Source of the DNA: BOKV01 sp049289295
GTDB taxonomy: Bacteria > Pseudomonadota > Alphaproteobacteria > Rhizobiales > Rhizobiaceae
DNA length: 44,173 nucleotides
Direction: 5' to 3'
Assembly (NCBI GenBank): GCA_049289295.1
Contig: JBATLL010000036.1
Location: 1-44,173, forward strand
A model generated the notes under the pieces. It had not been told where the DNA came from. It did no database searches and was given only the letters and a program-made list of their open reading frames with translations. Below, one piece after another: positions 34,379 to 42,428 of this stretch. The translations under genes and the position numbers were made by a program. Position 1 is the stretch's first letter; the number at the start of each line of letters is the position of its first letter.

Positions 34379-34879
34379 TCAACCCTCCTGGTCCGGTCGG
34401 GATAAAAAGAACCTGAACAGCCGCTCAGCACAGATAAGGAAAATTAGGCTCATCGAGACGGGGATCGCGATGTAAATGTACGTCATCTGTACGCCAAGCG
34501 CGGGCGAGCGCTGAAACATATTCATGTTTAGAACGGGCAGACTCGCGTAAATCACTGTAACCGCGAAGGCCGCGATCAGTACATTGACCAACATGTCCAT
34601 TCCGCGCCGCAGGCGATCGGGAAGCCTTTCCACTAACAAATCGACACCCAGATGAATTCCTCTGGACAAGCCGATTGCTCCTCCGAGAAACACGATCCAA
34701 ACAAAACAATAACGCGCCAACTCCTCCGACCAAGGTAGTGGAGCTGCAATGACATAGCGGAAAATGACCTGGGCAAGGGTGACCACAATCATCAGGGTAG
34801 AGATCACAATGATCGATAGTTTTGCTGCACCCATGAGCATGGAAAGAATGCGAGAGTGCTCACGACCTTTCGATTTCAT
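34379..34879 (-). CDS. TRAP transporter small membrane subunit (DctQ family)
   Basis: ATG 34879 behind GGAGGAGCG gives 166 residues; more upstream codons run through the operator and are not coding. Four hydrophobic helices and the family segment PLPWSEELARYCFVWIVFLG (near residues 49-68) identify DctQ. It is the first gene of the leftward uronate operon, and the gap of five bases to dctM makes them coupled. Confidence 0.9.
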   Translation of the reverse strand: MKSKGREHSRILSMLMGAAKLSIIVISTLMIVVTLAQVIFRYVIAAPLPWSEELARYCFVWIVFLGGAIGLSRGIHLGVDLLVERLPDRLRRGMDMLVNVLIAAFAVTVIYASLPVLNMNMFQRSPALGVQMTYIYIAIPVSMSLIFLICAERLFRFFLSRPDQEG

Positions 34880-34907
34880 CACGCTCCTCCCAAATGCAGT
34901 GAAATTT

Positions 34908-34945
34908 ATGAAATCGATTTCATCAGCATCCACTATTTGAGTCAA
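34908..34945 (-). promoter_or_regulatory. Uronate operon promoter with overlapping LacI-type operator
   Basis: A perfect 16-bp palindrome, ATGAAATCGATTTCAT, lies at 34908-34923. On the minus strand a -35 TTGACT (34940-34945) is 17 bp from a -10 TGAAAT (34917-34922), which is inside the palindrome. A repressor bound here would block RNA polymerase. The divergent LacI-family gene starts about 90 bp away and is the obvious partner. Confidence 0.7.
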
Positions 34946-35014
34946 GCTTTTTCTGTACACTCGCGAAATGCCCTTGTATTGTGGAGAAAAATAGAGTTTT
35001 GAGCGGGTATCTTG

Positions 35015-36070
35015 GTGGCAAAAATTAGAGAACGATTTCAAAAAAATCGCTCAAGGGTGCGGGTGACAGATGTAGCGAAATTGGCGGGTTGCGCCCCTGC
35101 AACGGTTTCGCGCGCACTCAATGATGCGGATATAGTGTCACATGACAAACGCGAGCGCATTGAAGCCGCCATGCGTGAACTCGGCTATGTTCGCAATTAT
35201 GCGGCCAGGGCATTGCGTTCGCAACGCTCGAATATGGTAGGAATATTGATACCGACATTGGAATACGCGCTTTATGCGAGCCTTGTTGGCGCTGCCAATC
35301 AGCAACTTTCATCTGCGGGCATTTCAACCCTGGTTGCCACTTTCAATTACGATCTGGAAACTGAATACAAGGAAGCCAGACTTTTGATTGAGCGGGGAGC
35401 TGAGGCGCTGATCCTGATTGGACAGCGCCATTCACCACGTCTCCTGGAACTTCTGGAACAGTACGAAACCCCATTTGTGAATACATATGTCCTGGATCGC
35501 GATGATGATCTGCCCAGCGTCGGCTTTGACAATGCAGAAGCAGCGGCAAGTATGACCAAGCATCTGATACATTTGGGCCATCGGGAAATCTGTGTGATAT
35601 CCGGTCGAACCAAAGACAACGATCGAACAAGCAAGAGGCTCGAGGGCATCAGGCAAGAGCTTGCCAGGCATGATATCGAGTTAGATGCATCGCGTGTGAT
35701 TGAACGATCATATTCCATTACTAACGGTCGTGAGGCGTGTGCAAATTTGCTTTCCAGTGTTCAGCCGCGCCCTACTGCCATCATCTGTGGCAATGATGTT
35801 CTTGCACTCGGTGCTTTGGTGGAATGCCGGACACGTGGGCTGAAAGTTCCTGAAGACATCTCTATTGTCGGTTTTGACAACATTGAACTTTCCGAACACT
35901 CCAATCCGCCGTTGACGACAATCAATGTACCGGCCGAGGAAATGGGGAAGAATGCAGCCGAGTATTTACTCGCGCGGTTGAATGGCGATGAGGCTGCAAT
36001 GCATCATTCGGTGAATGTTCAACTCATACTCAGAGGTTCCACTGCCCCGCCGAGATTGGAAAACGTTTGA
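35015..36070 (+). CDS. LacI-family transcriptional regulator
   Basis: The 351-residue protein starts at GTG 35015 (or TTG 35012) after GAGCGGG. The N-terminal helix-turn-helix and hinge are VTDVAKLAGCAPATVSRALND and YVRNYAARALRSQRS. The rest is a periplasmic-binding-protein-like sensor domain (VGILIPTLEYALYASLV..., CGNDVLALGAL, DISIVGFDNIELSEHSNPPLTTI). It is divergent from the uronate operon and probably represses it until a uronate or pathway intermediate binds. Confidence 0.92.
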   Translation: MAKIRERFQKNRSRVRVTDVAKLAGCAPATVSRALNDADIVSHDKRERIEAAMRELGYVRNYAARALRSQRSNMVGILIPTLEYALYASLVGAANQQLSSAGISTLVATFNYDLETEYKEARLLIERGAEALILIGQRHSPRLLELLEQYETPFVNTYVLDRDDDLPSVGFDNAEAAASMTKHLIHLGHREICVISGRTKDNDRTSKRLEGIRQELARHDIELDASRVIERSYSITNGREACANLLSSVQPRPTAIICGNDVLALGALVECRTRGLKVPEDISIVGFDNIELSEHSNPPLTTINVPAEEMGKNAAEYLLARLNGDEAAMHHSVNVQLILRGSTAPPRLENV

Positions 36071-36174
36071 CAGCTGTGTTTCGACACATCGGAATCAGTG
36101 TGTAGTTGGCAAGTGTTGGATCGCATTGATATTGGGACATTTACAGTCGAGTTTTGATCTGCATGAACGGCGGC

Positions 36175-36202
36175 TTTGGGCCGGCTTTTCCACCGGCCCA
36201 AA
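36175..36202. terminator. Bidirectional terminator between lacI-type gene and recombinase
   Basis: TTTGGGCCGG (36175-36184) and CCGGCCCAAA (36193-36202) form a perfect 10-bp stem with an 8-nt loop. The arms bring A- and T-rich ends in both directions. It lies between two converging genes and can end both transcripts. Confidence 0.65.
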
Positions 36203-36206
36203 ACTT

Positions 36207-36839
36207 TTAGATTTCCACGCTCTCAGAAATCGACAACGCATCTTCAAGATCAACGCCCAGATATCTGACTGTGCTGTCCATCTTGGTATGCCCAAGGAGC
36301 AGTTGGACGGCACGGAGATTGCCGGTCTTCTTGTAGATCTGAGCAACCTTGGTTCGTCGCATAGAGTGGGTGCCATAAGCGCTCGGTTCGAGACCAATGG
36401 ATATTACCCAATCCTTGAGCATTCGAGCATATTGGCGCGTCGAGATGTGTGGACGATCATGAAACCTCCCCGGCCACAGATAGTCGTGGCCGGTCATCAA
36501 TGGATGACCAATCCAATCTTTTAACGATTTACGTGTTCCTTCAGTGATTTCAAATCGCACTGGCGTTTGGGTCTTGCTTTGAAGAATTGACACGCGCTCT
36601 TTGATGGCACCGGAAGCAAACACATCTGCTACTTTCAATTTGACGAGATCACAGCCACGAAGCTTGCTATCGACCGCCATATTGAACAAAGCTAAATCAC
36701 GGACCGCTTCGGCGATTTCTAGACGCACTCGAATTGCCCAAACATGCTTTGGTAACAAAGGTCGCTTCTGACCGATGATCCTCCCGTGGTTCCAGGCTCG
36801 TTTTGAGGGAATAATCATGGGCAGGTTGGAAGTGGACAT
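36207..36839 (-). CDS. Short tyrosine recombinase/integrase
   Basis: The 210-residue protein is essentially only the catalytic domain of a tyrosine recombinase. The active-site residues are Arg in DSKLRGCDLVKL (near 60), Lys in QSKTQTP (near 89), His and Arg in THSMRRTK (near 157-160), LLGHTKM and the nucleophile Tyr in STVRYLGV (near 193). A GAGGAG site precedes ATG 36839. The usual N-terminal DNA-binding domain is short or missing, as in a common group of small alphaproteobacterial integrases. It may belong to a genomic island ending at tRNA-Thr. Confidence 0.85.
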   Translation of the reverse strand: MSTSNLPMIIPSKRAWNHGRIIGQKRPLLPKHVWAIRVRLEIAEAVRDLALFNMAVDSKLRGCDLVKLKVADVFASGAIKERVSILQSKTQTPVRFEITEGTRKSLKDWIGHPLMTGHDYLWPGRFHDRPHISTRQYARMLKDWVISIGLEPSAYGTHSMRRTKVAQIYKKTGNLRAVQLLLGHTKMDSTVRYLGVDLEDALSISESVEI

Positions 36840-37069
36840 TGTTCAGTCTCCTCAACCATACCCTCCATCCGCAGCACTCAGACATTCAGCGAAGCTATAA
36901 TCGGCTGCTTTTCGCGAATTCGCAATTTCGGCTTCGAGCCCTTTTGAAACCTTCAATCGATGTCGCAAATCGAAGATCGAGATCGAGCTTGTTGGTAAAA
37001 TTGTTCAGAAACAAGCCGAGAAAAACAACATAAAGGGGGAACCTTCGTTCATATTGGGAATGAATAATT

Positions 37070-37975
37070 TTAGCTCGGAAGCGCCGGAAAAACCGATTGT
37101 GCCATCCAGGTAGCGAAGTCCTTGAACAGCCGCACCGACCTCGGAATATGCCGGTTGCCGAGATGCACCATGGACAGCGGTTCGGTTTGCAGTTTCCACT
37201 CGGGCATTAACTCGACGATTTTGCCTGCGTCAATGAGATCGGGCCGCACGATGGGTGGCAATTCGCCAATACCCCTGCCGGACGCGATTGCCGCGGCAAG
37301 TCCGGCATAGTCATTCATGGCGAGGTGCGGCTGGAAGCGAAATGTCTCCGTGGCTTTGTCCTTGCGGAAGTTCCAGCTGTGTTCGCCAGCCGCGACGGAA
37401 AACGCAAGCAGGTTGTGATCCGTCAGGTCCGCGGGACGTGTGGGAGCTTTATGCGTGGCGAGATAGTCCGGGCTGGCGACGAGGCGGCGACGATAAGTCA
37501 ATATCGTTCGTGCAACTAGCGAGGAGTCCTTCATCGCGCCGACACGGAACACCAGATCGACACCTTCGGAGATGTGATCGACCATTCGGTCGGTGACCAG
37601 GACATGCACACGCACTTGCGGATAGGTAGCCTGGAATGCAGCGATTACCGGCGTAAGCAAGCTGTCGGCGATGCTGGGCGGCGCCGAGAGGCGCAGCAAT
37701 CCTCCCACTTCGGTCATCTGGTTGGAGACGATGCTCTGTACGGTTTCGCTCACTTCTGCGCCTCGCTGCGCCTCGGCAAGGACATCCACGCCGACGTCGG
37801 TCAGTCTGAGGTTGCGCGTTGACCGTTCAATAAGGCGCACGCCCAACTGATCCTCAAGGTTCGCCAACTTGCGCGAAACGGTGGATATGGGCATGCCGAG
37901 GCGGCGCGCAGCCGTGGAGAAGCTCTTGGTTTCCGCGACTTTAGCGAAAATGATCAGCGCGTTGAGGTCTGTCAT
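37070..37975 (-). CDS. LysR-family transcriptional regulator
   Basis: ATG 37975 (MTDLNALIIF) gives 301 residues and matches the normal family start. The helix-turn-helix is FSTAARRLGMPISTVSRKLANLEDQLGVRLIER (in parts, residues 20-52), followed by the substrate-binding domain (GLLRLSAPPSIADSLL..., RGIGELPPIV). It is divergent from the SnoaL-like gene, with a LysR-type site in the gap, and probably activates that pair. Confidence 0.9.
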   Translation of the reverse strand: MTDLNALIIFAKVAETKSFSTAARRLGMPISTVSRKLANLEDQLGVRLIERSTRNLRLTDVGVDVLAEAQRGAEVSETVQSIVSNQMTEVGGLLRLSAPPSIADSLLTPVIAAFQATYPQVRVHVLVTDRMVDHISEGVDLVFRVGAMKDSSLVARTILTYRRRLVASPDYLATHKAPTRPADLTDHNLLAFSVAAGEHSWNFRKDKATETFRFQPHLAMNDYAGLAAAIASGRGIGELPPIVRPDLIDAGKIVELMPEWKLQTEPLSMVHLGNRHIPRSVRLFKDFATWMAQSVFPALPS

Positions 37976-37981
37976 GGATAT

Positions 37982-37995
37982 TTCTATAATTAGAA
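37982..37995. promoter_or_regulatory. LysR-type binding site
   Basis: TTCTA (37982-37986) and TAGAA (37991-37995) form an inverted repeat around TAAT, fitting the T-N11-A pattern of LysR sites. It is 7 bp upstream of the lysR-type start, in the shared promoter gap. Confidence 0.5.
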
Positions 37996-38090
37996 AAATC
38001 ATTCTAAAAATAATAATCTAATCCAAAAAGCGGAAATCTCCTAATTTTGGCGACAAGGCGATTGCGCCGAAACGAAGGAAGGAGTTTTCA

Positions 38091-38567
38091 ATGAAAGCGT
38101 TAACTAAAAACGTCCTCGCTGCGGTTGCCATTCTGGCTTCAACGGCGGGTGTCGCTGTAGCCCAGAACGAAAAGGATCGCGGTGCGATCGAAGCGGTGCT
38201 GGAGACATATGAGACCGCACTCAATACGTCAGACACTGCCACGGTCATTACGCTATACACCGAGGACGGAGTGTTCATGCCGCAGCATAGCCTGCCGAAT
38301 GTTGGAACGGACGCGGTACGCGCGGCATATGAAAACGTGTTTCACGCAATAAAGCTCGATGTCGTCTTCGAGATCGACGAGATCGCGCAGATTGCACCGG
38401 ACTGGGCATTCGTCCGGACGCGTTCACAGGGTTTTGTGACGATCAGCGCTACGGGCGCCCGCATGCCGGAAGGCAATCAGGAGCTTTTCGTCTTTAACAA
38501 GACGGGCAGCGGGGATTGGAAGATTGCCCGCTACATCTTCTCGACCACCAACCCGCCGCGGCAATAG
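38091..38567 (+). CDS. Exported SnoaL/NTF2-like protein
   Basis: The 158-residue protein has a signal peptide of about 24 residues (MKALTKNVLAAVAILASTAG... cut after VAVA) and a cone-shaped SnoaL/DUF4440 fold (AIEAVLETYETALNTSD, YTEDGVFMPQH, GTDAVRAAYENVF, DWAFVRTRSQG, ELFVFNKTGSGDWKIARYIF). A GGAAGGAG site precedes the ATG. Members bind or act on small organic compounds, but the function here is unknown. It is followed closely by an MDR oxidoreductase gene and divergent from the LysR gene. Confidence 0.85.
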   Translation: MKALTKNVLAAVAILASTAGVAVAQNEKDRGAIEAVLETYETALNTSDTATVITLYTEDGVFMPQHSLPNVGTDAVRAAYENVFHAIKLDVVFEIDEIAQIAPDWAFVRTRSQGFVTISATGARMPEGNQELFVFNKTGSGDWKIARYIFSTTNPPRQ

Positions 38568-38604
38568 GCCGGAAGAAGGAACAAATACGGAAGGAGGTAT
38601 GTTC

Positions 38605-39585
38605 ATGGAAAAGATGATGAAAGCCGCGGTCATTCGTGAGGCTGGCGGACCGGAAGTGCTGAAACTTGAAACCCGTCCGGTTCCCACGCCCAAGGAAGGC
38701 GAAGTCCTTATCCGCGTAAAGGCGTTCGGCCTCAACCGGTCCGAGCTCTTCACACGGCATGGACACTCGCCAAATGTCGCCTTCCCGCGAATCCTGGGCA
38801 TTGAGGCGACGGGCATCGTCGAAGCCGCCCCCGGCGGGGAGTTCAAGCCAGGTGATATCGTCGCCACGGCAATGGGAGGCATGGGGCGTGTGTTCGATGG
38901 CGGGTATGCGGAATACACGCTCATTCCGGCCGGCCAGGTTCGGAAACTGCAAACCAGCCTCGCATGGGAGACACTCGGTGCACTTCCCGAAATGCTGCAG
39001 ACCGCATGGGGCTCGCTTTTTGCGGCATTGCAACTGAAAAAGGGTGAGACGCTTCTCATTCGCGGCGGCACCACATCCGTCGGGCTGGCTGCTGCCGCCA
39101 TCGCCCGACAGCACGGCGCGATTGTTGCATCGACCACGCGAAATCCCTCGCGCGTGAAACTGTTGCGCGACAACAGCGCAGACCAGGTGTTCATCGATAC
39201 CGGTGAGATCGCGGCGCAGGTTCGCGAGGTGTTTCCCCGCGGGGTCGACAAGGTGCTGGAAATGGTCGGCACGACGACGCTGATAGACTCGCTGCAGTTG
39301 GCCTCAAAGGGCGGCGTCGTGTGCATGACCGGCATGGTTGGCGACAAATGGTCTTTCGACAGTTTCAGCCCGATGGGAACGATACCGACCGCTGTCCGCT
39401 TGACCACCTATGCGGGCGGCTCGGAAGACTTCATGCAAACGCCGTTACAGGACCTGGTCAATCAAGTCGAGGCCGGGGGGCTGAAACCAAAGATCGGAAA
39501 AGTGTTCAGGCTGGACGATATCGTGGAGGCGCACAGGTGCATGGAGGAGAACCGTGCGGGCGGCAAAATCGTTGTGCTGACCTGA
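38605..39585 (+). CDS. Zinc-independent MDR (quinone oxidoreductase-like) protein
   Basis: The best start is ATG 38605, six bases after AAGGAGGT, giving 326 residues. It shows the medium-chain dehydrogenase fold: GGPEVLKLETRPVPTPKEGEVLIRVKA in parts, GIEATGIVE, the cofactor motif RGGTTSVGLAAAAIARQHGA (near residue 150) and GGKIVVLT at the end. Zinc ligands of alcohol dehydrogenases are absent, as in quinone oxidoreductases. It is 37 bp after the SnoaL-like gene and probably co-transcribed. Confidence 0.88.
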   Translation: MEKMMKAAVIREAGGPEVLKLETRPVPTPKEGEVLIRVKAFGLNRSELFTRHGHSPNVAFPRILGIEATGIVEAAPGGEFKPGDIVATAMGGMGRVFDGGYAEYTLIPAGQVRKLQTSLAWETLGALPEMLQTAWGSLFAALQLKKGETLLIRGGTTSVGLAAAAIARQHGAIVASTTRNPSRVKLLRDNSADQVFIDTGEIAAQVREVFPRGVDKVLEMVGTTTLIDSLQLASKGGVVCMTGMVGDKWSFDSFSPMGTIPTAVRLTTYAGGSEDFMQTPLQDLVNQVEAGGLKPKIGKVFRLDDIVEAHRCMEENRAGGKIVVLT

Positions 39586-40163
39586 TTTGCCTAGGATAAA
39601 GGTGGTAACAGCCTTTCATGCCCTCAGCCGGTTCGGTCGGTTCAGTTTGCGGATTGTTTTGGATTTCGGACAGCCCGGCTTCGGCGTCCAGGGTGTGGCG
39701 TACGTAAATATCGCGAAATGCGCAGCGTCGCGATTAGAACAACCGCTGCGGTCTACCTCAGTCTTTTTGTCCGCTTTGCCGAATTTCGCATTAGTTTTGA
39801 CGCGTAAAAAAGTGAACGTCAGCTTTGGAGAGGACTGCCCGAGCATGTCGAACGGCAGCAAAGGGCCGAAAGCGCCAAAGCGTCCGGTGACGGCGAATGT
39901 TTGCATAGCCCGATCGCCACCAATAACCAGCCAGTCCCCTCCCGGCCCCATTTTTTGGTCGCTCATTCAATTTGCAGCTGCAGTGTGACTCTTGCATAAG
40001 CCCAATGTTGTCGGCAACGCTCGCCTCGTCACCCGTCACGAATTGCCGCTCAAGAAGGAGCATACCTGCACAGGAAATCGTATCAACAAGGGTGGACCAG
40101 TAGGTGGACTGAAAAATCAGTAGCAAAAATAATTCAATAAAAACAGGATGTTGCAGTATAAGA
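39586..40163. other. Gene-free stretch next to the tRNA-Thr 3' end
   Basis: No credible gene is seen in these 578 bp. Frames on either strand look unlike protein, and there are no ribosome binding sites. The part at about 39780-39930 resembles decayed or repeated intergenic DNA, as at 23830-23960. The last 100 bp before the tRNA are AT-rich. This is where an element integrated at the tRNA 3' end would have its edge. Confidence 0.4.
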
Positions 40164-40239
40164 TGGTGCCCCCGGACGGGCTCGAACCGCCGACCCCCTG
40201 ATTACAAATCAGGTGCTCTACCAGCTGAGCTACAAGGGC
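40164..40239 (-). tRNA. tRNA-Thr (UGU)
   Basis: The 76-nt gene, read on the minus strand, begins GCCCTTGTAGCTCAGCTGG and ends with the discriminator A and encoded CCA (40164-40166). The acceptor stem pairs 7 bp. The anticodon arm is CCTGA-TTTGTAA-TCAGG, giving anticodon TGT (Thr), and the T arm has GGTTCGAGCCC. Confidence 0.96.
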
Positions 40240-40394
40240 ATGGCGCCGTGATTAGCATATTTCGCGCGCCTGTCCAGACCCTTGTTTGCGTTAACGCTGT
40301 TTGGTGAAAAGCGGGTTCTCCTGCGCGCATGGGTGCTGGCCGCGCTTGTGCTGCCATTAACCGCGCATTAACTTCCTCCCGGATGCGCAAACAG

Positions 40395-40419
40395 CCCGTG
40401 TGTCGAGGCTTCACACGGG
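40395..40419 (+). other. Stem-loop in the 5' leader of the His-rich protein gene
   Basis: CCCGTGTG (40395-40402) and CACACGGG (40412-40419) form a perfect 8-bp stem with a 9-nt loop, 35 nt upstream of the ATG at 40455. It may affect translation or end a short upstream transcript; the sequence alone does not decide. Confidence 0.4.
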
Positions 40420-40454
40420 GACAGTCGCTATCAAGCGGCAAGAAGGAGAGACCC

Positions 40455-41048
40455 ATGTTCCGCGTCGCTTTCCGCGCCATGCATTTGTTTGCCACGCCCT
40501 TGCGCGCTGCATTGGCTGTAATCACCGTCCTGGCGAGCGTTTCGCTCGCTTCTGCTCCAGCCCTTGCCGGCCAGTGGAAGAAGCACCAGTCCGGCAAGCG
40601 AACCCAGATCGTGCGCATTGCGCCCGTCGCGGTTGCGCACCCCCGTCCTCAATGGCGCAATTCAAGCCATCATGTGCGTTACGGCGCGCGCCACCCGGCC
40701 GCCAGTTCCGGCGTCATGCTTGGTGGCAGCCAGTATCATCGGGGCCAGATCCGTCACCAGCACGGTTATGGTCATTCGCGCCACGCGGACAATCGCGGCC
40801 ATCGTCGCAAGCACCACGGGCGTCGGCCGTTTGTCATCATCGTCAACGGTGACGGCGGGCAGGGCACACAGGCACGCGACTGGTCCAATGGCGCCACATC
40901 GGGCACCGTGCCCCACCTGGAAGGTGGTCATTGCGCGCCGGATGGCTATTGCGTGACCCGCCTTGGCTACGGCGCGAACGCACCCAAGATCATCACGCTC
41001 AACCGCACCGGCCGGGCGATCACGGATGAGGATTTTGCCGTCAGGTAA
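40455..41048 (+). CDS. Exported His-rich protein of unknown function
   Basis: ATG 40455 follows AAGGAGAG, giving 197 residues. The N-terminus is a signal peptide (about 39 residues, hydrophobic VITVLASVSLASAPALA, cut before GQWKK). The mature part is rich in His, Arg and Gly (YHRGQIRHQHGYGHSRH, HRRKHHGRR), followed by a more ordered segment with two Cys in GGHCAPDGYCVTRLG that may form a disulfide. A periplasmic metal-binding or envelope role is possible. I do not recognise a named family. It ends inside the last 8 bp of rlmB, which is convergent. Confidence 0.75.
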   Translation: MFRVAFRAMHLFATPLRAALAVITVLASVSLASAPALAGQWKKHQSGKRTQIVRIAPVAVAHPRPQWRNSSHHVRYGARHPAASSGVMLGGSQYHRGQIRHQHGYGHSRHADNRGHRRKHHGRRPFVIIVNGDGGQGTQARDWSNGATSGTVPHLEGGHCAPDGYCVTRLGYGANAPKIITLNRTGRAITDEDFAVR

Positions 41049-41952
41049 GGCCGCCGCGACCCTCGAGGCTGCGCCGCGCGATGTAAAGTGACAGCGCAGC
41101 CGCATTCGAGACGTTGAGCGAACGGATCGCGCCCGGCAGATCGATGCGGGCGAGGCGCGCACAGGTTTCGCGTGTCTTGTGGCGAAGTCCCTTGCCCTCC
41201 GCTCCCAGCACCAGGGCCAACCGGTCATGGCCAAGCGAATTCTCCAGAACGTCCGGCCCTTCACTGTCCAGCCCGACGGTGAGATAGCCAAGCTCCGCGA
41301 GTTCCTCCAGCGTTTCGGCAAGATTGCGCACGCTCACATGGTCGATCAGGTCGAGTGCACCAGACGCCGCCTTCGCCATCACGCCCGATTCCTGCGGCGA
41401 GTGGCGCGTCGTCGTGATCAGCGCACCAGCACCAAACGCCACGGCTGACCGCAGGATCGCGCCGACATTGTGCGGATCGGTTACCTGGTCAAGCACCAGA
41501 AGCAGCGGGCTGTGCGCCAGTTCCGCCATGCTGCGTGTGGGCAGGGGATCACATTCGAGCACCGCGCCCTGATGCACCGCGTCCGAGCCGACAAGCCTGT
41601 CCAGCTCGCGCGGCATGGCTTCGCTGATGCTCAGGCCCTGCAGCGTTCCAGGGTCGAAGCCCAGCCGCTCGCGGGCATTGGCAGTCAGATGAAGATGATG
41701 GAGCGTGCGGCGCGGATTTTCCAGCGCGTGGCGCACCGTGTGAAGGCCGTAGAGAAAGACATGGCCGGATTCGGCTGGGCCAGTACCACGGACAGGCCTG
41801 TGTTCGCGCCGACCGGCAGCAGCAACCGGCGGCTCGCCGCGCTTTGCCCGCATGTCGTCGCGCCGCTTGCGCCTTTTTTCGGCGTGGTGCGTGTTGTGGG
41901 CATCGCTCGGTTTGCGGGTGCCCCCGGATTTTCCTGCCTCGTTTTCGCTCAT
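41041..41952 (-). CDS. rlmB: 23S rRNA (guanosine-2'-O-)-methyltransferase
   Basis: ATG 41952 gives 303 residues. After a basic, low-complexity N-terminal tail of about 65 residues comes a substrate-binding domain (VFLYGLHTVRHALENP...) and the SpoU knotted methyltransferase domain. Its motifs are LLVLDQVTDPHNVGAILRSA, LALVLGAEGKGLRHKTRE and RIDLPGAIRSLNVSNAAALSLY (the last two conserved SpoU blocks). It methylates a guanosine 2'-hydroxyl in the peptidyl transferase region of 23S rRNA. TrmH-like tRNA enzymes are related, but the domain layout favours RlmB. Confidence 0.9.
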   Translation of the reverse strand: MSENEAGKSGGTRKPSDAHNTHHAEKRRKRRDDMRAKRGEPPVAAAGRREHRPVRGTGPAESGHVFLYGLHTVRHALENPRRTLHHLHLTANARERLGFDPGTLQGLSISEAMPRELDRLVGSDAVHQGAVLECDPLPTRSMAELAHSPLLLVLDQVTDPHNVGAILRSAVAFGAGALITTTRHSPQESGVMAKAASGALDLIDHVSVRNLAETLEELAELGYLTVGLDSEGPDVLENSLGHDRLALVLGAEGKGLRHKTRETCARLARIDLPGAIRSLNVSNAAALSLYIARRSLEGRGGLT

Positions 41953-42177
41953 TGGCGGGGCGTATCCCTCGCCAGTGTCCCGGTCAAGCGCAATTGTTGC
42001 CCCATGACGCGGCTTGCAGGCCGGGGAAGCGTGAAAATTGGTCGTGGCGCCATTTGCGATGTTGACACTGTGGGTTGGCAACGGCATAACGCCCGCGACC
42101 TTGCTTCGGGACGCCAGCGTTCCGGCGGGTCCCTGTACCTTGCACTGCCTGTTCCAGGCGAACCGGCCAAGGGGTAT

Positions 42178-42262
42178 GGAGGGGTGTCCGAGTGGTTAAA
42201 GGAGACGGACTGTAAATCCGTTCGCTATGCGTACGCTGGTTCGAATCCAGCCCCCTCCACCA
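42178..42262 (+). tRNA. tRNA-Tyr (GUA)
   Basis: The 85-nt gene has acceptor arms GGAGGGG and CCCCTCC, a long variable arm typical of Tyr, and anticodon loop CTGTAAA between ACGGA and TCCGT (anticodon GTA). CCA is encoded at 42260-42262. Confidence 0.96.
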
Positions 42263-42303
42263 TCACCGCCTGAAGGCGGCCAGGAACAGACTGCCGAGGG
42301 CAG

Positions 42304-42377
42304 GCGGGTATAGCTCAATGGTAGAGCAGCAGCCTTCCAAGCTGAATATGCGGGTTCGATTCCCGCTACCCGCTCCA
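42304..42377 (+). tRNA. tRNA-Gly (UCC)
   Basis: This 74-nt gene has acceptor arms GCGGGTA and TACCCGC, a D arm TAGCTCAATGGTAGAGCA, and anticodon loop CTTCCAA (anticodon TCC). CCA is encoded at its end. It is 41 bp after tRNA-Tyr and could share its transcript. Confidence 0.95.
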
Positions 42378-42428
42378 GAATTCCTAATCCCGAACGTTAT
42401 CTTGCCAGATACGCCCGCCCGGCATCAA

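Noticed and set aside
39616..39966. Minus-strand frame of about 116 codons before tRNA-Thr
   Set aside because: No recognisable fold, no start signal, and a competing frame on the other strand; treated as non-coding.
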